Part shown: one piece after another, positions 15,729 through 23,633 of the stretch
How the letters are laid out: the number at the start of each line of letters is the position of its first letter
How positions within the stretch are numbered: position 1 is the stretch's first letter
Assembly: GCA_015698285.1 (NCBI GenBank)
Contig: CP048685.1
Coordinates: forward strand, 1,550,001-1,614,000
Length of the DNA stretch: 64,000 nt
Source of the DNA: Candidatus Nitronauta litoralis
GTDB taxonomy: Bacteria > Nitrospinota > Nitrospinia > Nitrospinales > Nitrospinaceae
Reading direction: 5' to 3'
The notes under the pieces: generated by a model
The model's input: only the letters and a program-made list of their open reading frames with translations
What the model was told of the DNA's origin: nothing
Databases searched by the model: none
Translations under genes and position numbers: made by a program

Positions 15729-16382
15729 TTATCTTAGATTTGCAAGGCAATAATTCTTCCCCTCCCAATCGCCCTTATGGTACAGGCGATCGCATTCTGA
15801 GATGACTGTAGAGTTTGCTCTGGACGATATACGCTTGTACTTATCCTTGTTTCGGATCTGCCTATGGTAGCACCCCTTAATTTTTATCCAGCGTGGAAGG
15901 CCCCAGAAACTCTTGCAATATTCAAGCTCAGAGCTGTTTCTGATGTTATGGCTGTACAGATCATTCTCAGCAGACTCCAGCTTTTTGCGACACTGCCAGA
16001 CGTGATTTGTCGTTCCATATTCTTCTTCGCAATATTCATCAATCCTCATATTATGATGTGTGCCGACCTTTAACCTGGCTTTAGCTGCGGCTTCAATTTC
16101 GGCTCGTTTCTCCTGGCGTTTCTTGGCCGCCTTATTCAGTTCCTTTTCATTTTCCGCAATAAGGTTGTTGATTTTTTCATCAACCAAATCCAAAGCGCTC
16201 TTCTCAGGTCTCGGCCTCTGGTATGTCCGCCTATGCTTCACGCTCTGCCGGTATTTCAAGGGAACCTTGGCGGCAGAATCCACATAATGCGTCTTGCCCT
16301 GGTCGTCTTTGTATTTAAAAAAATCGGCCCAGGCCACGCCTGGCATCAAAACAAAAATCAAAATAAAAAGAAAAAACCTCAT
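15729..16382 (-). CDS. DUF4124-domain exported protein A, 217 residues
   Basis: A signal peptide (1-19, cleavage after AWA) precedes a DUF4124 domain starting DFFKYKDDQGKTHYVD. Then come a Lys/Glu-rich coiled-coil (about 63-98) and a Cys-rich C-terminal part with several CxxxW and CxR motifs (about 115-215). DUF4124 proteins are periplasmic or outer-membrane-linked, of unknown function. The first 52 residues are almost identical to those of the next gene, so the pair is a recent tandem duplication that diverged downstream. ATG 16382 follows GAGGAGAAAACGAT. It probably belongs to the prophage's left arm as cargo, or is a host gene at its edge. Confidence 0.72.
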   Translation of the reverse strand: MRFFLFILIFVLMPGVAWADFFKYKDDQGKTHYVDSAAKVPLKYRQSVKHRRTYQRPRPEKSALDLVDEKINNLIAENEKELNKAAKKRQEKRAEIEAAAKARLKVGTHHNMRIDEYCEEEYGTTNHVWQCRKKLESAENDLYSHNIRNSSELEYCKSFWGLPRWIKIKGCYHRQIRNKDKYKRISSRANSTVISECDRLYHKGDWEGKNYCLANLR

Positions 16383-16405
16383 ATCGTTTTCTCCTCTAAA
16401 TATTG

Positions 16406-16753
16406 CTACCGCCGCTTGTTTCGGACCGATTCTTCAAGAGCTCGGCGGTCACGGTCTATTTGATCAATTTCACTTTCAAGACGTCTGATTTTCTTTTGTG
16501 ATTCGGCCTGCTTCCGTTTGTTCTCCGCGATCATATCATCGATTATTCCAACCACCTCAGCCTTGGAGGGTGTGGCTTTCTGCGGCCTGTCCGGTGTTAC
16601 CTTGTGCTTCACGCTCTGCCGGTATTTCAAAGGCACCTTGGCGGCAGAATCCACATAATGCGTTTTGCCCTGGTCATCTGTGTATTTAAAGAAATCAGCC
16701 CAGGCCACGCCTGGCAATAAAACAAAAATCAAAATACCAAGTAACAATCTCAT
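16406..16753 (-). CDS. DUF4124-domain exported protein B, 115 residues (tandem paralogue)
   Basis: It has the same signal peptide and DUF4124 start as protein A (DFFKYTDDQGKTHYVD), then a charged coiled-coil and no Cys-rich tail. I start it at ATG 16753, because GAGGAGAAAACGAT lies just upstream exactly as for protein A; the frame extends 16 codons further into the repressor gene region without a ribosome site. It starts 14 bases after the repressor stop, so it could be expressed from the lysogeny transcript and alter the lysogen's envelope. Confidence 0.7.
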   Translation of the reverse strand: MRLLLGILIFVLLPGVAWADFFKYTDDQGKTHYVDSAAKVPLKYRQSVKHKVTPDRPQKATPSKAEVVGIIDDMIAENKRKQAESQKKIRRLESEIDQIDRDRRALEESVRNKRR

Positions 16754-16766
16754 ATCGTTTTCTCCT

Positions 16767-17432
16767 CTAAATATCTCGTGCAAACCAGACAACCCGTCCA
16801 ATTATAGTGAGCAGCTCTACCTGGTCTCCAACCGCCGTGAAAGCCTTGTACGCTGGGTTGTCTCCCTGAATGATAAGGTCTCCTGTCGGCATTTTCTGGA
16901 TTCTTTTAACCTGTAAGTTACCATCAAAATTCAATACGTACAAACCGTCTGATCTATATTCTTGAACACCTCGGTTAACCAAAATCAAATCACCATCCAA
17001 AAGGGTGGGAGTCATTGAATCGCCATCAACTTTCACAAGTACAAGGCTTTTTGGATTCAATTCCCGGCTCGCAACCCAATCCCTTTTAAAAGAGAGATAG
17101 TCAACGATTTGCTCCGAATGGATCACGCTGCCATGCCCAGCGGAAACGCTAACGTCATACCGTGGGACCCTGATAAATTCAGATGATTCTCCAAGTTTGT
17201 AATTTTCTACACCCTCTTCAATTGCGTTCTGAGGGTCTTTCCCGGTGATTATCCACTCTGGACTGATACCGTATTTTTCGCCAATAACAAACGCCCACTT
17301 GGCAGGAAACATATCACGCTTTTTTGCACCATGCACACTTGACGGATGAATGCCCAAGGCCTCAGCCAGTTGGTTATATTTTGCAATAGGCGTTGCAGAA
17401 GTGACCCTCAACCAACACTCTTTAAACGTCAT
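16767..17432 (-). CDS. Phage repressor of the CI/LexA type with an S24 peptidase domain
   Basis: The N-terminal helix-turn-helix (about 13-60, YNQLAEALGIHPSSVHGAKKR) is of the CI-repressor type. The C-terminal S24 domain has Ser139 in GDSMTP and Lys176 in LQVKRIQ, the serine-lysine dyad for self-cleavage. It should therefore be inducible by RecA after DNA damage, unlike the classic Mu c repressor. I choose ATG 17432, with AAAGG seven bases before it; a TTG at 17465 would put the start inside the operator. It is transcribed divergently from the early operon. Confidence 0.85.
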   Translation of the reverse strand: MTFKECWLRVTSATPIAKYNQLAEALGIHPSSVHGAKKRDMFPAKWAFVIGEKYGISPEWIITGKDPQNAIEEGVENYKLGESSEFIRVPRYDVSVSAGHGSVIHSEQIVDYLSFKRDWVASRELNPKSLVLVKVDGDSMTPTLLDGDLILVNRGVQEYRSDGLYVLNFDGNLQVKRIQKMPTGDLIIQGDNPAYKAFTAVGDQVELLTIIGRVVWFARDI

Positions 17433-17449
17433 TTTATGGCCTTTGTTGC

Positions 17450-17478
17450 CCTCACACCTTTTCAAAGGAGGTGTGAGG
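17450..17478. promoter_or_regulatory. Palindromic operator at the repressor start (two half-sites)
   Basis: CCTCACACC (17450-17458) and its inverse GGTGTGAGG (17470-17478) form a 9-bp dyad with 11 bases between. It lies directly upstream of the repressor ATG at 17432, suggesting negative autoregulation. Confidence 0.65.
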
Positions 17479-17494
17479 CCTTTTTATTAAAAAA

Positions 17495-17503
17495 CCTCAC
17501 ACC
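17495..17503. promoter_or_regulatory. Third repressor half-site CCTCACACC
   Basis: This is an exact copy of the operator half-site, in the same orientation as the first, 17 bases beyond the palindrome. AT-rich DNA follows (TTTATATAAAG), which can hold the leftward promoter. Confidence 0.55.
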
Positions 17504-17574
17504 TTTTATATAAAGACTAAAGCCTTTATTTTTATATATTTACGGAATATTTTTTGCGTTTTCATATTTTTTTT

Positions 17575-17583
17575 GGTGTGAGG
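17575..17583. promoter_or_regulatory. Fourth repressor half-site GGTGTGAGG next to the early promoter
   Basis: This is an exact inverted copy of the operator half-site, ending 10 bases before the -35 box of the early promoter, so a bound repressor could block or shape polymerase binding. The four copies within 134 bases are the strongest cis signal in the region. Confidence 0.6.
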
Positions 17584-17593
17584 CTGTTTTTAA

Positions 17594-17622
17594 TTGACAA
17601 TAAATATGCTTTAGGCTATCTT
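17594..17622 (+). promoter_or_regulatory. Early lytic promoter
   Basis: A perfect -35 TTGACA (17594-17599) is followed after 17 bases by TATCTT (17617-17622). It faces the transposition genes and lies beside the operator copies. Confidence 0.65.
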
Positions 17623-17730
17623 TTTATTCGTTGCTTGACTTGATAAGCATTTTAACCCGACCCCCCACCCCCTTCAATATCTACTTTTGAAGCGAGTTCC
17701 GACAGGGGAATCAGGAAAAAAGCGGGAACG

Positions 17731-18156
17731 ATGGCAGAACAATTTGATCTCTTCAATCAAAAAAACCTTAACCCTATCGACGGTCTAAAAGAAGCGATGC
17801 GGGTGGCGATAAAAACTTCCGGCCTTAGCCGGGATCAGGTTGCAGACCTTATGAATGAGCTCGCAGAAAAATACGGAGTCCCAAGCAAGGAGGGAAACTC
17901 AAAAGGCATTACGGTCGACATTATCGAAAAATGGATTGCTCCCTCCGCCACAAACCTGGTCTCCATAAAGTTGATTCCCATCTTTTGCGAGGCAACTAAA
18001 AGCGTCGCTCCAATTGAAGTGCTGGCACAGGCCATAGGGGGCCAACTGATAACGGGGGATGACATCACCCTGTTAAAGCTCGCCCAGGTAGAGCAAAAAT
18101 CAAAAGAACTTCGGCACAGAAAAAGAATTCTTGAACTTCAACTCCAACAAAAATGA
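17731..18156 (+). CDS. First early protein, HTH-type DNA-binding protein, 141 residues
   Basis: Residues about 18-75 (DGLKEAMRVAIKTSGLSRDQVADLMNELAEKYG) look like a helix-turn-helix followed by a segment typical of phage regulators at this place, and the C-terminus is a basic coiled-coil (KSKELRHRKRILELQLQQK). It precedes the Ner-like gene and the transposase, the position of an early switch regulator in Mu-like phages. The next ATG overlaps its stop. GGGAACG precedes ATG 17731. Exact function is unknown. Confidence 0.68.
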   Translation: MAEQFDLFNQKNLNPIDGLKEAMRVAIKTSGLSRDQVADLMNELAEKYGVPSKEGNSKGITVDIIEKWIAPSATNLVSIKLIPIFCEATKSVAPIEVLAQAIGGQLITGDDITLLKLAQVEQKSKELRHRKRILELQLQQK

Positions 18157-18374
18157 ATCCCCAAAAAAAATACATCAAAGAAAAACGGGACGGTCTGCAA
18201 GTTTGGTTTCACCTCAAAAAACGCGGCTACAGCATGGCGGATGTTGGCCGCGCCACAGGCAAGACCAGGTCAGCGGTTCACCAGGTAATTTATGGAAAAA
18301 GAAACTCTAAAGAAATTCTTGATTTTATAGAGTCGATTGGCGTTCCAAAAAAACATCTGGGAGTAACAAGATGA
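18153..18374 (+). CDS. Ner-like HTH regulator, 73 residues
   Basis: A small basic protein with one helix-turn-helix (about 24-55, YSMADVGRATGKTRSAVHQVIYGKR), comparable in size and place to the Ner/Nlp regulators that damp early transcription in Mu-like phages. Its start overlaps the preceding stop (ATGA) and its stop overlaps the transposase start, so translation of all three is coupled. Confidence 0.7.
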   Translation: MNPQKKYIKEKRDGLQVWFHLKKRGYSMADVGRATGKTRSAVHQVIYGKRNSKEILDFIESIGVPKKHLGVTR

Positions 18375-20524
18375 ACGCTTATCTAACTGCGGTGCAGCTT
18401 TCTTCTTTGTTGGGCATTGCAAAAAGAACGCTCCTCGCTCGATCAATCGAGGGCTCATGGCCTTACGAATTGCGTGATGGAAATGGAGGGAGAACTCGCT
18501 ACTACAAACTCACAGACCTCCCCATTTCCGTCCAGTTGCAGATCAAGAAAGCCCAATCCTCCGGATGCGACGATCCGGACGCGCCAGGCGAGAGCCTCCC
18601 TGCGGTGGCGGCAACAAAAGAGCCAAGCCAGCTCGAACTCCTCCACGCCGCCGCAGGCGAGGCGCTCCTCCCTGAATGGGCAGAAAAAAAGGCCCGTGCC
18701 CGTTTCGACCTACTCCATCAATTCCACGAACACCGGGATCGAGCCAAGCCAAAGGGCGTTAAGAAAAAAGAAGCCGATCCGCAGTTCATAGCCATGTACA
18801 AAGCGGGTGCCTGGCCCCAATTAAAAGAAGAGCTGGGCGAGGTCTCCCTTAAAACAATTTTCGCATGGATGAAAATTTTAAAAGATGCCGGGAATGATTA
18901 CCGCGCCCTCGCTCCTAAACACGGCCAGCATTTAAAAAAGAAATCACTCCTCACCCCGGAAGAAGAAAAAGAACTTTTTCTCCAACTGGAACACGAAAAC
19001 AGAGTCCCTGTATCAGAAGCAATCCGCACCACAAAAGCAATCCTTCTTTCTAAGGGAATCGAATCGCCATCATCACCGGCGACCATGCGTCGTGCGGTGA
19101 ACCGTTACAAACAATATGCATTCGATATGTGGGTACATCTCCGCGAAGGTGAAAAAGCATTCATCGATAAAGTGCTCCCCTACATTGTGAGGGATGATTC
19201 CAAACTGGAAGTGGGAGACGTCCTGGTTGGTGATGGTCATTACTGTAATTTTTTTGTGACGCACCCGTTCACCGGCAAGCAGGTGAGGCCGCTGTTAATC
19301 CTCTTTTACGACTGGCGTTCACGGTCAATGGCCGGTTGGGCGTTTTCGGTTACGGAAAATACCCAGGTAATCTCCGCAGCACTCCGCAACTCAATCATCG
19401 GGCTCGGAAAAATCCCGAAGGTCGTTTACATAGACAACGGAAAAGCCTTCCGCTCCAAATTTTTTACAGATGAAGTCTGTCCGGATTTTCATCAGTCTGG
19501 TCTCGGCGGCCTCTATCAACGCCTCGGGATCAAATGCGTATTTGCCCAACCCTACAACGCACGTGCAAAAGTAGTGGAGCGTTTTTTCAGAGACTTCGAA
19601 AAGTTTGAACGCTATATCCCAACATTTTGCGGATCATCCATCAAGGATAAACCAGCCTCCCTCATGAGAAATGAGCATCTCATGAAGAAGCTTAATAAAC
19701 GAGCGCCGCTGGAGATCAGCCAGGTGAACCGGGCATTGCAAAGCTGGTGGAGTTTTGAGGCCAATCGTCCACATCCCACAATAAAAAACGCAACCAAGGC
19801 AGAAGTGTTTGAAGCAGGCCGGGGGAATGGTGTTGATCTCAATCAACTCCACTTCTTGATGATGGATGCCCAGGTAAAAAATTTAGGCCGCAACGGAATC
19901 CGAATGTTGAACGGGGACTACTGGAACGAAGCCTTATTCGGACTGCGTTGCAAAGTTACCGTTCGTTATGACTTCAATGACATTTCAAAAATATATGTAT
20001 GGGATGAAGAGGGGGAATACCTGGGCATTGCCGAGCGACAAAAGGCCATGCACCCGATGGCCGCGCATCTGGGCACTGCAAAAGATGTTGCAGAGTTGAA
20101 GCACAAAACCAAGCAGATCAAGTCCATCAAAAAGCAAACGCAGGACCTGATTAAAAAAGCGCACGATCTTACCGGTCGCACCGCAAACGATATGCCGTGG
20201 AACAACATCATCGAGATTGCGCCGTCAACAGTCAATGCGGTTGAAAAATTCGAGAAACAAATCGAGGGCGAAAAGATAGCCGCGCAAATTCCGCAGATCA
20301 CCAGTGATGAAATCGATCTTCTGCCAGAACCGGCGCCAGAGCCGGAACCGGAAAACGTAAGGCCATTGTTTGAAACCGAAGTCGAGCATTTCTGTTGGCT
20401 TCTGGAACGGGAGGAAATGAATGCCGATGATCGCGAATTTTTTGAAGAGTACAAAAAAACCGAGATGGGCAAAACCATCCTGCAGGGCCAGCCGGAACGC
20501 GCCAAAGGAGGAGCCAATGTTTAA
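18371..20524 (+). CDS. Mu A-type DDE transposase
   Basis: The 717 residues match MuA layout: an N-terminal Mu-type DNA-binding HTH (about 5-60, LTAVQLSSLLGIAKRTLLAR), further site-binding HTH domains (about 100-240), a retroviral-integrase-fold core with D288 (GDGHYC), D355 (YIDNGKAF) and E403 (KVVERFF), and a beta-barrel plus C-terminal tail that contacts the ATPase partner. D-x66-D spacing equals that of MuA. It catalyses integration and replicative transposition. All three catalytic residues are intact, so the prophage may still move. Confidence 0.93.
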   Translation: MNAYLTAVQLSSLLGIAKRTLLARSIEGSWPYELRDGNGGRTRYYKLTDLPISVQLQIKKAQSSGCDDPDAPGESLPAVAATKEPSQLELLHAAAGEALLPEWAEKKARARFDLLHQFHEHRDRAKPKGVKKKEADPQFIAMYKAGAWPQLKEELGEVSLKTIFAWMKILKDAGNDYRALAPKHGQHLKKKSLLTPEEEKELFLQLEHENRVPVSEAIRTTKAILLSKGIESPSSPATMRRAVNRYKQYAFDMWVHLREGEKAFIDKVLPYIVRDDSKLEVGDVLVGDGHYCNFFVTHPFTGKQVRPLLILFYDWRSRSMAGWAFSVTENTQVISAALRNSIIGLGKIPKVVYIDNGKAFRSKFFTDEVCPDFHQSGLGGLYQRLGIKCVFAQPYNARAKVVERFFRDFEKFERYIPTFCGSSIKDKPASLMRNEHLMKKLNKRAPLEISQVNRALQSWWSFEANRPHPTIKNATKAEVFEAGRGNGVDLNQLHFLMMDAQVKNLGRNGIRMLNGDYWNEALFGLRCKVTVRYDFNDISKIYVWDEEGEYLGIAERQKAMHPMAAHLGTAKDVAELKHKTKQIKSIKKQTQDLIKKAHDLTGRTANDMPWNNIIEIAPSTVNAVEKFEKQIEGEKIAAQIPQITSDEIDLLPEPAPEPEPENVRPLFETEVEHFCWLLEREEMNADDREFFEEYKKTEMGKTILQGQPERAKGGANV

Positions 20525-20526
20525 TT

Positions 20527-20961
20527 TTATTGGGAGGGTTTTTTCAGATCACGGAACGTTGGGTGTCCTTCGAGGGGCCAGAAGGAGCTTTCCCGATTTT
20601 CGATTTCTCGCCGGGCCTCGGCAGCCGCTCGAATCATGTTTCTGTAAGAAAGGCCCTCTTGGCATTTCTCTAAAACGGCGTAGAGCAGTTCCGCCGTTTC
20701 AATACCCATCTGAACCGAAGCAAAAACGAGGAGTAGCCTTTTCTCGCGATCATGTTTTAAAAGCATCTTCTTCTGGCGCGACGGGGTTGCGGAGGCAAAA
20801 ACAGAAACCTCTTTATGATGCTCACGTCGCCATCGATACCATTCATTTACACCGAACGTGGAAAGCGCGTCAGGCACATCCGCGTATTCATCGGCTGTTA
20901 AAAGCCGCCACATCTCTGTGGCTAAGATTGCGCAATCGTGTGCGTATTTTTCAAGGGACAT
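20527..20961 (-). CDS. Antisense-oriented hypothetical protein inserted between the transposase genes, 144 residues
   Basis: This is a helical protein with strong coding character (HDCAILATEMWRLLTADEYADVP, VNEWYRWRREHHKEV, RNMIRAAAEARREIENRE) and AGAGG ahead of ATG 20961. It is the only leftward gene in the early operon. A 12-base direct repeat (CCAATGTTTAAT at 20514-20525 and 21034-21045) flanks it, as if a cassette had been inserted at the start of the next gene. I recognise no family; a cargo gene expressed in the lysogen is one reading. Confidence 0.6.
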   Translation of the reverse strand: MSLEKYAHDCAILATEMWRLLTADEYADVPDALSTFGVNEWYRWRREHHKEVSVFASATPSRQKKMLLKHDREKRLLLVFASVQMGIETAELLYAVLEKCQEGLSYRNMIRAAAEARREIENRESSFWPLEGHPTFRDLKKPSQ

Positions 20962-21036
20962 GCTGCCTCTGCGGTGGAATTAAAGAAGGCCCAAATTTAT
21001 CACAGGTCGCCCCTTCGGGCAATGAGGGAGACACCA

Positions 21037-21408
21037 ATGTTTAATCTAAAAAAACGTCTCACCGATCCGGGGTACTGGTTATACGCCGCCCTCATCTATC
21101 TGCTCTTTTCTGTCGGATTATTAGTCGTCACCTTTCTGGACGCAAAAGCCGCCGAGCTCACACCAGTTAAAGCCAATACCCAATGCGGAACCCTGAACCA
21201 CGGCAACGGTCTGATCGAAAATTTGTATGACGAAAATCAGGACGGCACCCCGGACCGCTTCACACTGACAGGTCTGGATCGAACATCACAACCACGCCAG
21301 CACCCGCTCTTTTATGGGCAGGATGAAAATCAGGATGGTGAATGGACCGTGTGGATAGACAGAAAGGAAGACGGCATTAACGGGAATGAAGAAATTTATC
21401 AGCAATAA
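21037..21408 (+). CDS. Membrane-anchored protein with Asp-rich EF-hand-like loops, 123 residues
   Basis: One transmembrane or signal segment (about 12-34, LYAALIYLLFSVGLLVVTFL) is followed by a periplasmic part with two DENQDG loops (about 67-72 and 101-106) and DGINGNEE. These are calcium-binding-type loops such as occur in dockerin and EF-hand proteins. I start it at ATG 21037, with GAGGGAG upstream, although the frame extends further left. It sits between the A and B transposition genes, where its role is unclear. Confidence 0.62.
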   Translation: MFNLKKRLTDPGYWLYAALIYLLFSVGLLVVTFLDAKAAELTPVKANTQCGTLNHGNGLIENLYDENQDGTPDRFTLTGLDRTSQPRQHPLFYGQDENQDGEWTVWIDRKEDGINGNEEIYQQ

Positions 21409-21413
21409 AAAAA

Positions 21414-21444
21414 CCGCGCCAGAGGTAGACGGCCTCCAGCGCGG
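21414..21444 (+). terminator. GC-rich stem-loop in the early operon
   Basis: CCGCGC (21414-21419) pairs with GCGCGG (21439-21444), with an inner GAGG/CCTC stem. No T-tract follows, so it is as likely an RNA-stability or attenuation element upstream of the ATPase gene as a terminator. Confidence 0.45.
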
Positions 21445-21495
21445 CAATTCCAAAAAAAGCAAACATAAAAAAGAACGTAACCAGGAGTCTACTTT

Positions 21496-22200
21496 ATGAA
21501 TCAGGAAATGGTCAACACCAAAAACGTTCAGGATTTTTACAAGGGTTTAGAAATCCTGAAAAAAGGAACCGCTGGGCGCAAGGGAATGATGCTGGTTTCT
21601 GGCAAGCCCGGTACCGGCAAAACCTTTGCCTGTCAACGGCATGCAGTCGACTCCGGCGCGGCCTACGTCCGCTGCCGATATGTGGACACCCCACGCAACC
21701 TGCTCCACTCAATCGTTGCTGAGCTCGGCGAGGAACCACGCGGGTTCACCGGCAAGCTGTTCACCCAGGCTAAAGAGCACCTGCTGGAAAAACCCAGGCT
21801 CCTCATCCTGGATGAAGTCGATTACCTCGTAGCCAACAAAGGCATGATCGAAATCGTGCGCGATCTGAATGATGAATCGAACGCACCCATCATCATCACC
21901 GGTATGGAGCACATCGGTAAAAAGCTCCAGCGCTTCCCGCACCTGTATGACCGCATTCGCGCCGAGGTTGTGTTCCAGCTTTTCGAACCAAAAGAAATCA
22001 AAACCATTGCCTCCAAAATCTGCACAGCAACTTTGGATGATAGTGCCATTCATTACATCCACGAAAAGAGCGGAGGCAAGCTCCGCCTCACGATGGACCT
22101 GTTTGACCTGGCCGAACGCCTCGCCAAACAAAACCGATTGAAAGAAATAACACAGGAGCACCTTAAGTCCTCTTTTGAAAAGAAAAGGGTTCGATCATGA
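21496..22200 (+). CDS. Mu B-type AAA+ ATPase (transposition target-selection protein)
   Basis: Walker A GKPGTGKT (36-43), Walker B LLILDEVD (about 99-106) and a sensor-like IITGM strand mark an AAA+ ATPase of the MuB/IstB-like group. It has 234 residues, shorter than MuB and typical of B3-like phages. It binds target DNA and activates the A transposase. Its C-terminal winged-helix-like part (about 170-230) would form the lid. CCAGGAG precedes ATG 21496, and the stop overlaps the next start. Confidence 0.88.
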   Translation: MNQEMVNTKNVQDFYKGLEILKKGTAGRKGMMLVSGKPGTGKTFACQRHAVDSGAAYVRCRYVDTPRNLLHSIVAELGEEPRGFTGKLFTQAKEHLLEKPRLLILDEVDYLVANKGMIEIVRDLNDESNAPIIITGMEHIGKKLQRFPHLYDRIRAEVVFQLFEPKEIKTIASKICTATLDDSAIHYIHEKSGGKLRLTMDLFDLAERLAKQNRLKEITQEHLKSSFEKKRVRS

Positions 22201-22676
22201 AGTTCAACCAGGTAATCCAGGTTTTGATCGACAAGAAAACGCCCAGGATCACCCTGGCTGAACTGGCAGAGAAAACCGGCTTCACCGAAAAATATTGCAA
22301 GCGGGTGTTGAAGGAAGTCATGAATGCCGGTCTGGCCAGGTTCGATAATCGAGCGGAAAAAGAGTTCTATGTGATCGGCTCGCGCCAGAAGCTGAAAGGC
22401 TTATTAAAAACTCTTCAAAGGCCCAACAAAAACCGCGACAAAATCTGGCATGCCATTCGAATTTTAAAGCCGGTTTTTAATCGCAAGAGCTTAAGTGAGA
22501 TTTCCAGCGTCAACCCGCACACAGTTGACGACTATTTAAAAGTACTCGCGCATCACAAAATCATAGTGAAAGTGGACCGTGGCAGGCACGGCACCAACTG
22601 GCAGCTTATTAAAGACCTCGGGCCGCAGCGTCCGGTCCTTTCCGAGAAACCCAAAAAGAAAGAAGGCGTTAAATGA
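22197..22676 (+). CDS. Double winged-helix protein, 159 residues
   Basis: Two consecutive DNA-binding wings are visible: residues about 17-55 (ITLAELAEKTGFTEKYCKRVLKEVM) and about 95-145 (KSLSEISSVNPHTVDDYLKVLAHHKIIVKVDRG). It has a basic C-terminal tail and is probably a phage transcription or replication accessory factor. It is translationally coupled to the ATPase (ATGA overlap) and to the next small gene. The family is not recognised. Confidence 0.65.
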   Translation: MKFNQVIQVLIDKKTPRITLAELAEKTGFTEKYCKRVLKEVMNAGLARFDNRAEKEFYVIGSRQKLKGLLKTLQRPNKNRDKIWHAIRILKPVFNRKSLSEISSVNPHTVDDYLKVLAHHKIIVKVDRGRHGTNWQLIKDLGPQRPVLSEKPKKKEGVK

Positions 22677-22858
22677 AAATGCAATGCCAATGCAAAAACA
22701 AACATCCACTCCCCTGGTGGCGGCGGCTCATGAAGAAATTCGGATTCAAAAAGAAACCCAAAGTGATCGATGCCAAAGCACCCCGCCTCGATCTTGTTCA
22801 TGGCGGATCACCACACATCATCGTTTCAGAATATTCGCAAAGGAATTTTCCATTATGA
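22673..22858 (+). CDS. Small basic hypothetical protein, 61 residues
   Basis: Highly basic N-terminal half (CKNKHPLPWWRRLMKKFGFKKKPK) with two N-terminal Cys. It overlaps both neighbours by four bases (ATGA), which supports it as a real gene. No function is assignable. Confidence 0.5.
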   Translation: MKMQCQCKNKHPLPWWRRLMKKFGFKKKPKVIDAKAPRLDLVHGGSPHIIVSEYSQRNFPL

Positions 22859-23442
22859 GCAAATCAAAAAAGAAACCCGTCATTATCAAAGACATCGCCC
22901 AGGCAGAAGAGGCGGTGAAGCGCCTGCATCAAATTGGCCTGAAACGGGAGTATTGGTCGCAAATGGAAGCGCGCGATATCCAGAAGGTGAAGGATAAATG
23001 GGATGCCAGAAGGGCAGAAGGCGATGAACCGGCACTCATAAAAGAGCAAAAAGAACTGGAGGCCGCGCTTGAAACCTATGCCGGGGCCAGCCGTGCAAAG
23101 TGGGATGCCAAAAGCCTGAAACTCCGGTACGGCACACTCTCTTTTCACGCCGGTCAACCGGCAGTAAAAACCATCCGAAGTATCGCGAAAAATTTTGAAG
23201 TCGCGTTAGCTCGGTTGATCGCACTCCCCTGGAGCAAGCCTTATATCCGCACGGTTCAAGAGATTAACAAAGACGCAATACTGGATAGTCGAAAGGTTTG
23301 GGAGAAAAAGCCCGGTGGTATGCCTTTATACGATTCCCAACTGAAGGAGGCTGGCTTGAAAGTGGTTCAGGAAGAAAAATTCAGAGTGACCACCACCGCA
23401 GAAAAAGAAATCCGGGAACGCCTGGAGGCGAGAAAACAATGA
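22855..23442 (+). CDS. gam: Gam-like host-nuclease inhibitor
   Basis: A 195-residue protein with the Mu Gam pattern: long amphipathic helix with VKRLHQIGLKREYW near the N-terminus, coiled-coil, then a C-terminal half including LRYGTLSFHAG, the recognisable Gam core. Mu Gam binds DNA ends and shields them from RecBCD, and is related to Ku. I use ATG 22855, overlapping the previous stop; the frame is open further upstream but lies inside other genes. Confidence 0.82.
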   Translation: MSKSKKKPVIIKDIAQAEEAVKRLHQIGLKREYWSQMEARDIQKVKDKWDARRAEGDEPALIKEQKELEAALETYAGASRAKWDAKSLKLRYGTLSFHAGQPAVKTIRSIAKNFEVALARLIALPWSKPYIRTVQEINKDAILDSRKVWEKKPGGMPLYDSQLKEAGLKVVQEEKFRVTTTAEKEIRERLEARKQ

Positions 23443-23633
23443 TCCCTTGCCCAAAATGCTCAGAGGTCACCCCGCTGCGCGTTCATTTTCAGCCCAACAA
23501 CAAAGAGCTGGAGCTCGGGCTCCATTGTCCAGGGTGCAAGGCGTTATTCATCTATGAACTGGATGAAATTCTAATCCAGAAGAACATGACTGAATACCCG
23601 TTGAGGAAAGACGATGAATCCAAAACAGATTGA
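23439..23633 (+). CDS. Zinc-ribbon mini-protein, 64 residues
   Basis: Two CxxC pairs (CPKC at 4-7, CPGC at about 33-36) give a compact zinc-ribbon. It starts at ATG 23439, overlapping the gam stop, and ends 20 bases inside the next gene. It resembles the small Com-like zinc proteins of Mu-type phages in size only. Function is unknown. Confidence 0.6.
   Translation: MIPCPKCSEVTPLRVHFQPNNKELELGLHCPGCKALFIYELDEILIQKNMTEYPLRKDDESKTD

Noticed and set aside
20421-21044. 207-codon rightward ORF opposite the antisense gene
   Set aside because: Its product is Arg/Pro-rich frame noise, while the leftward frame shows good helices and a ribosome site.
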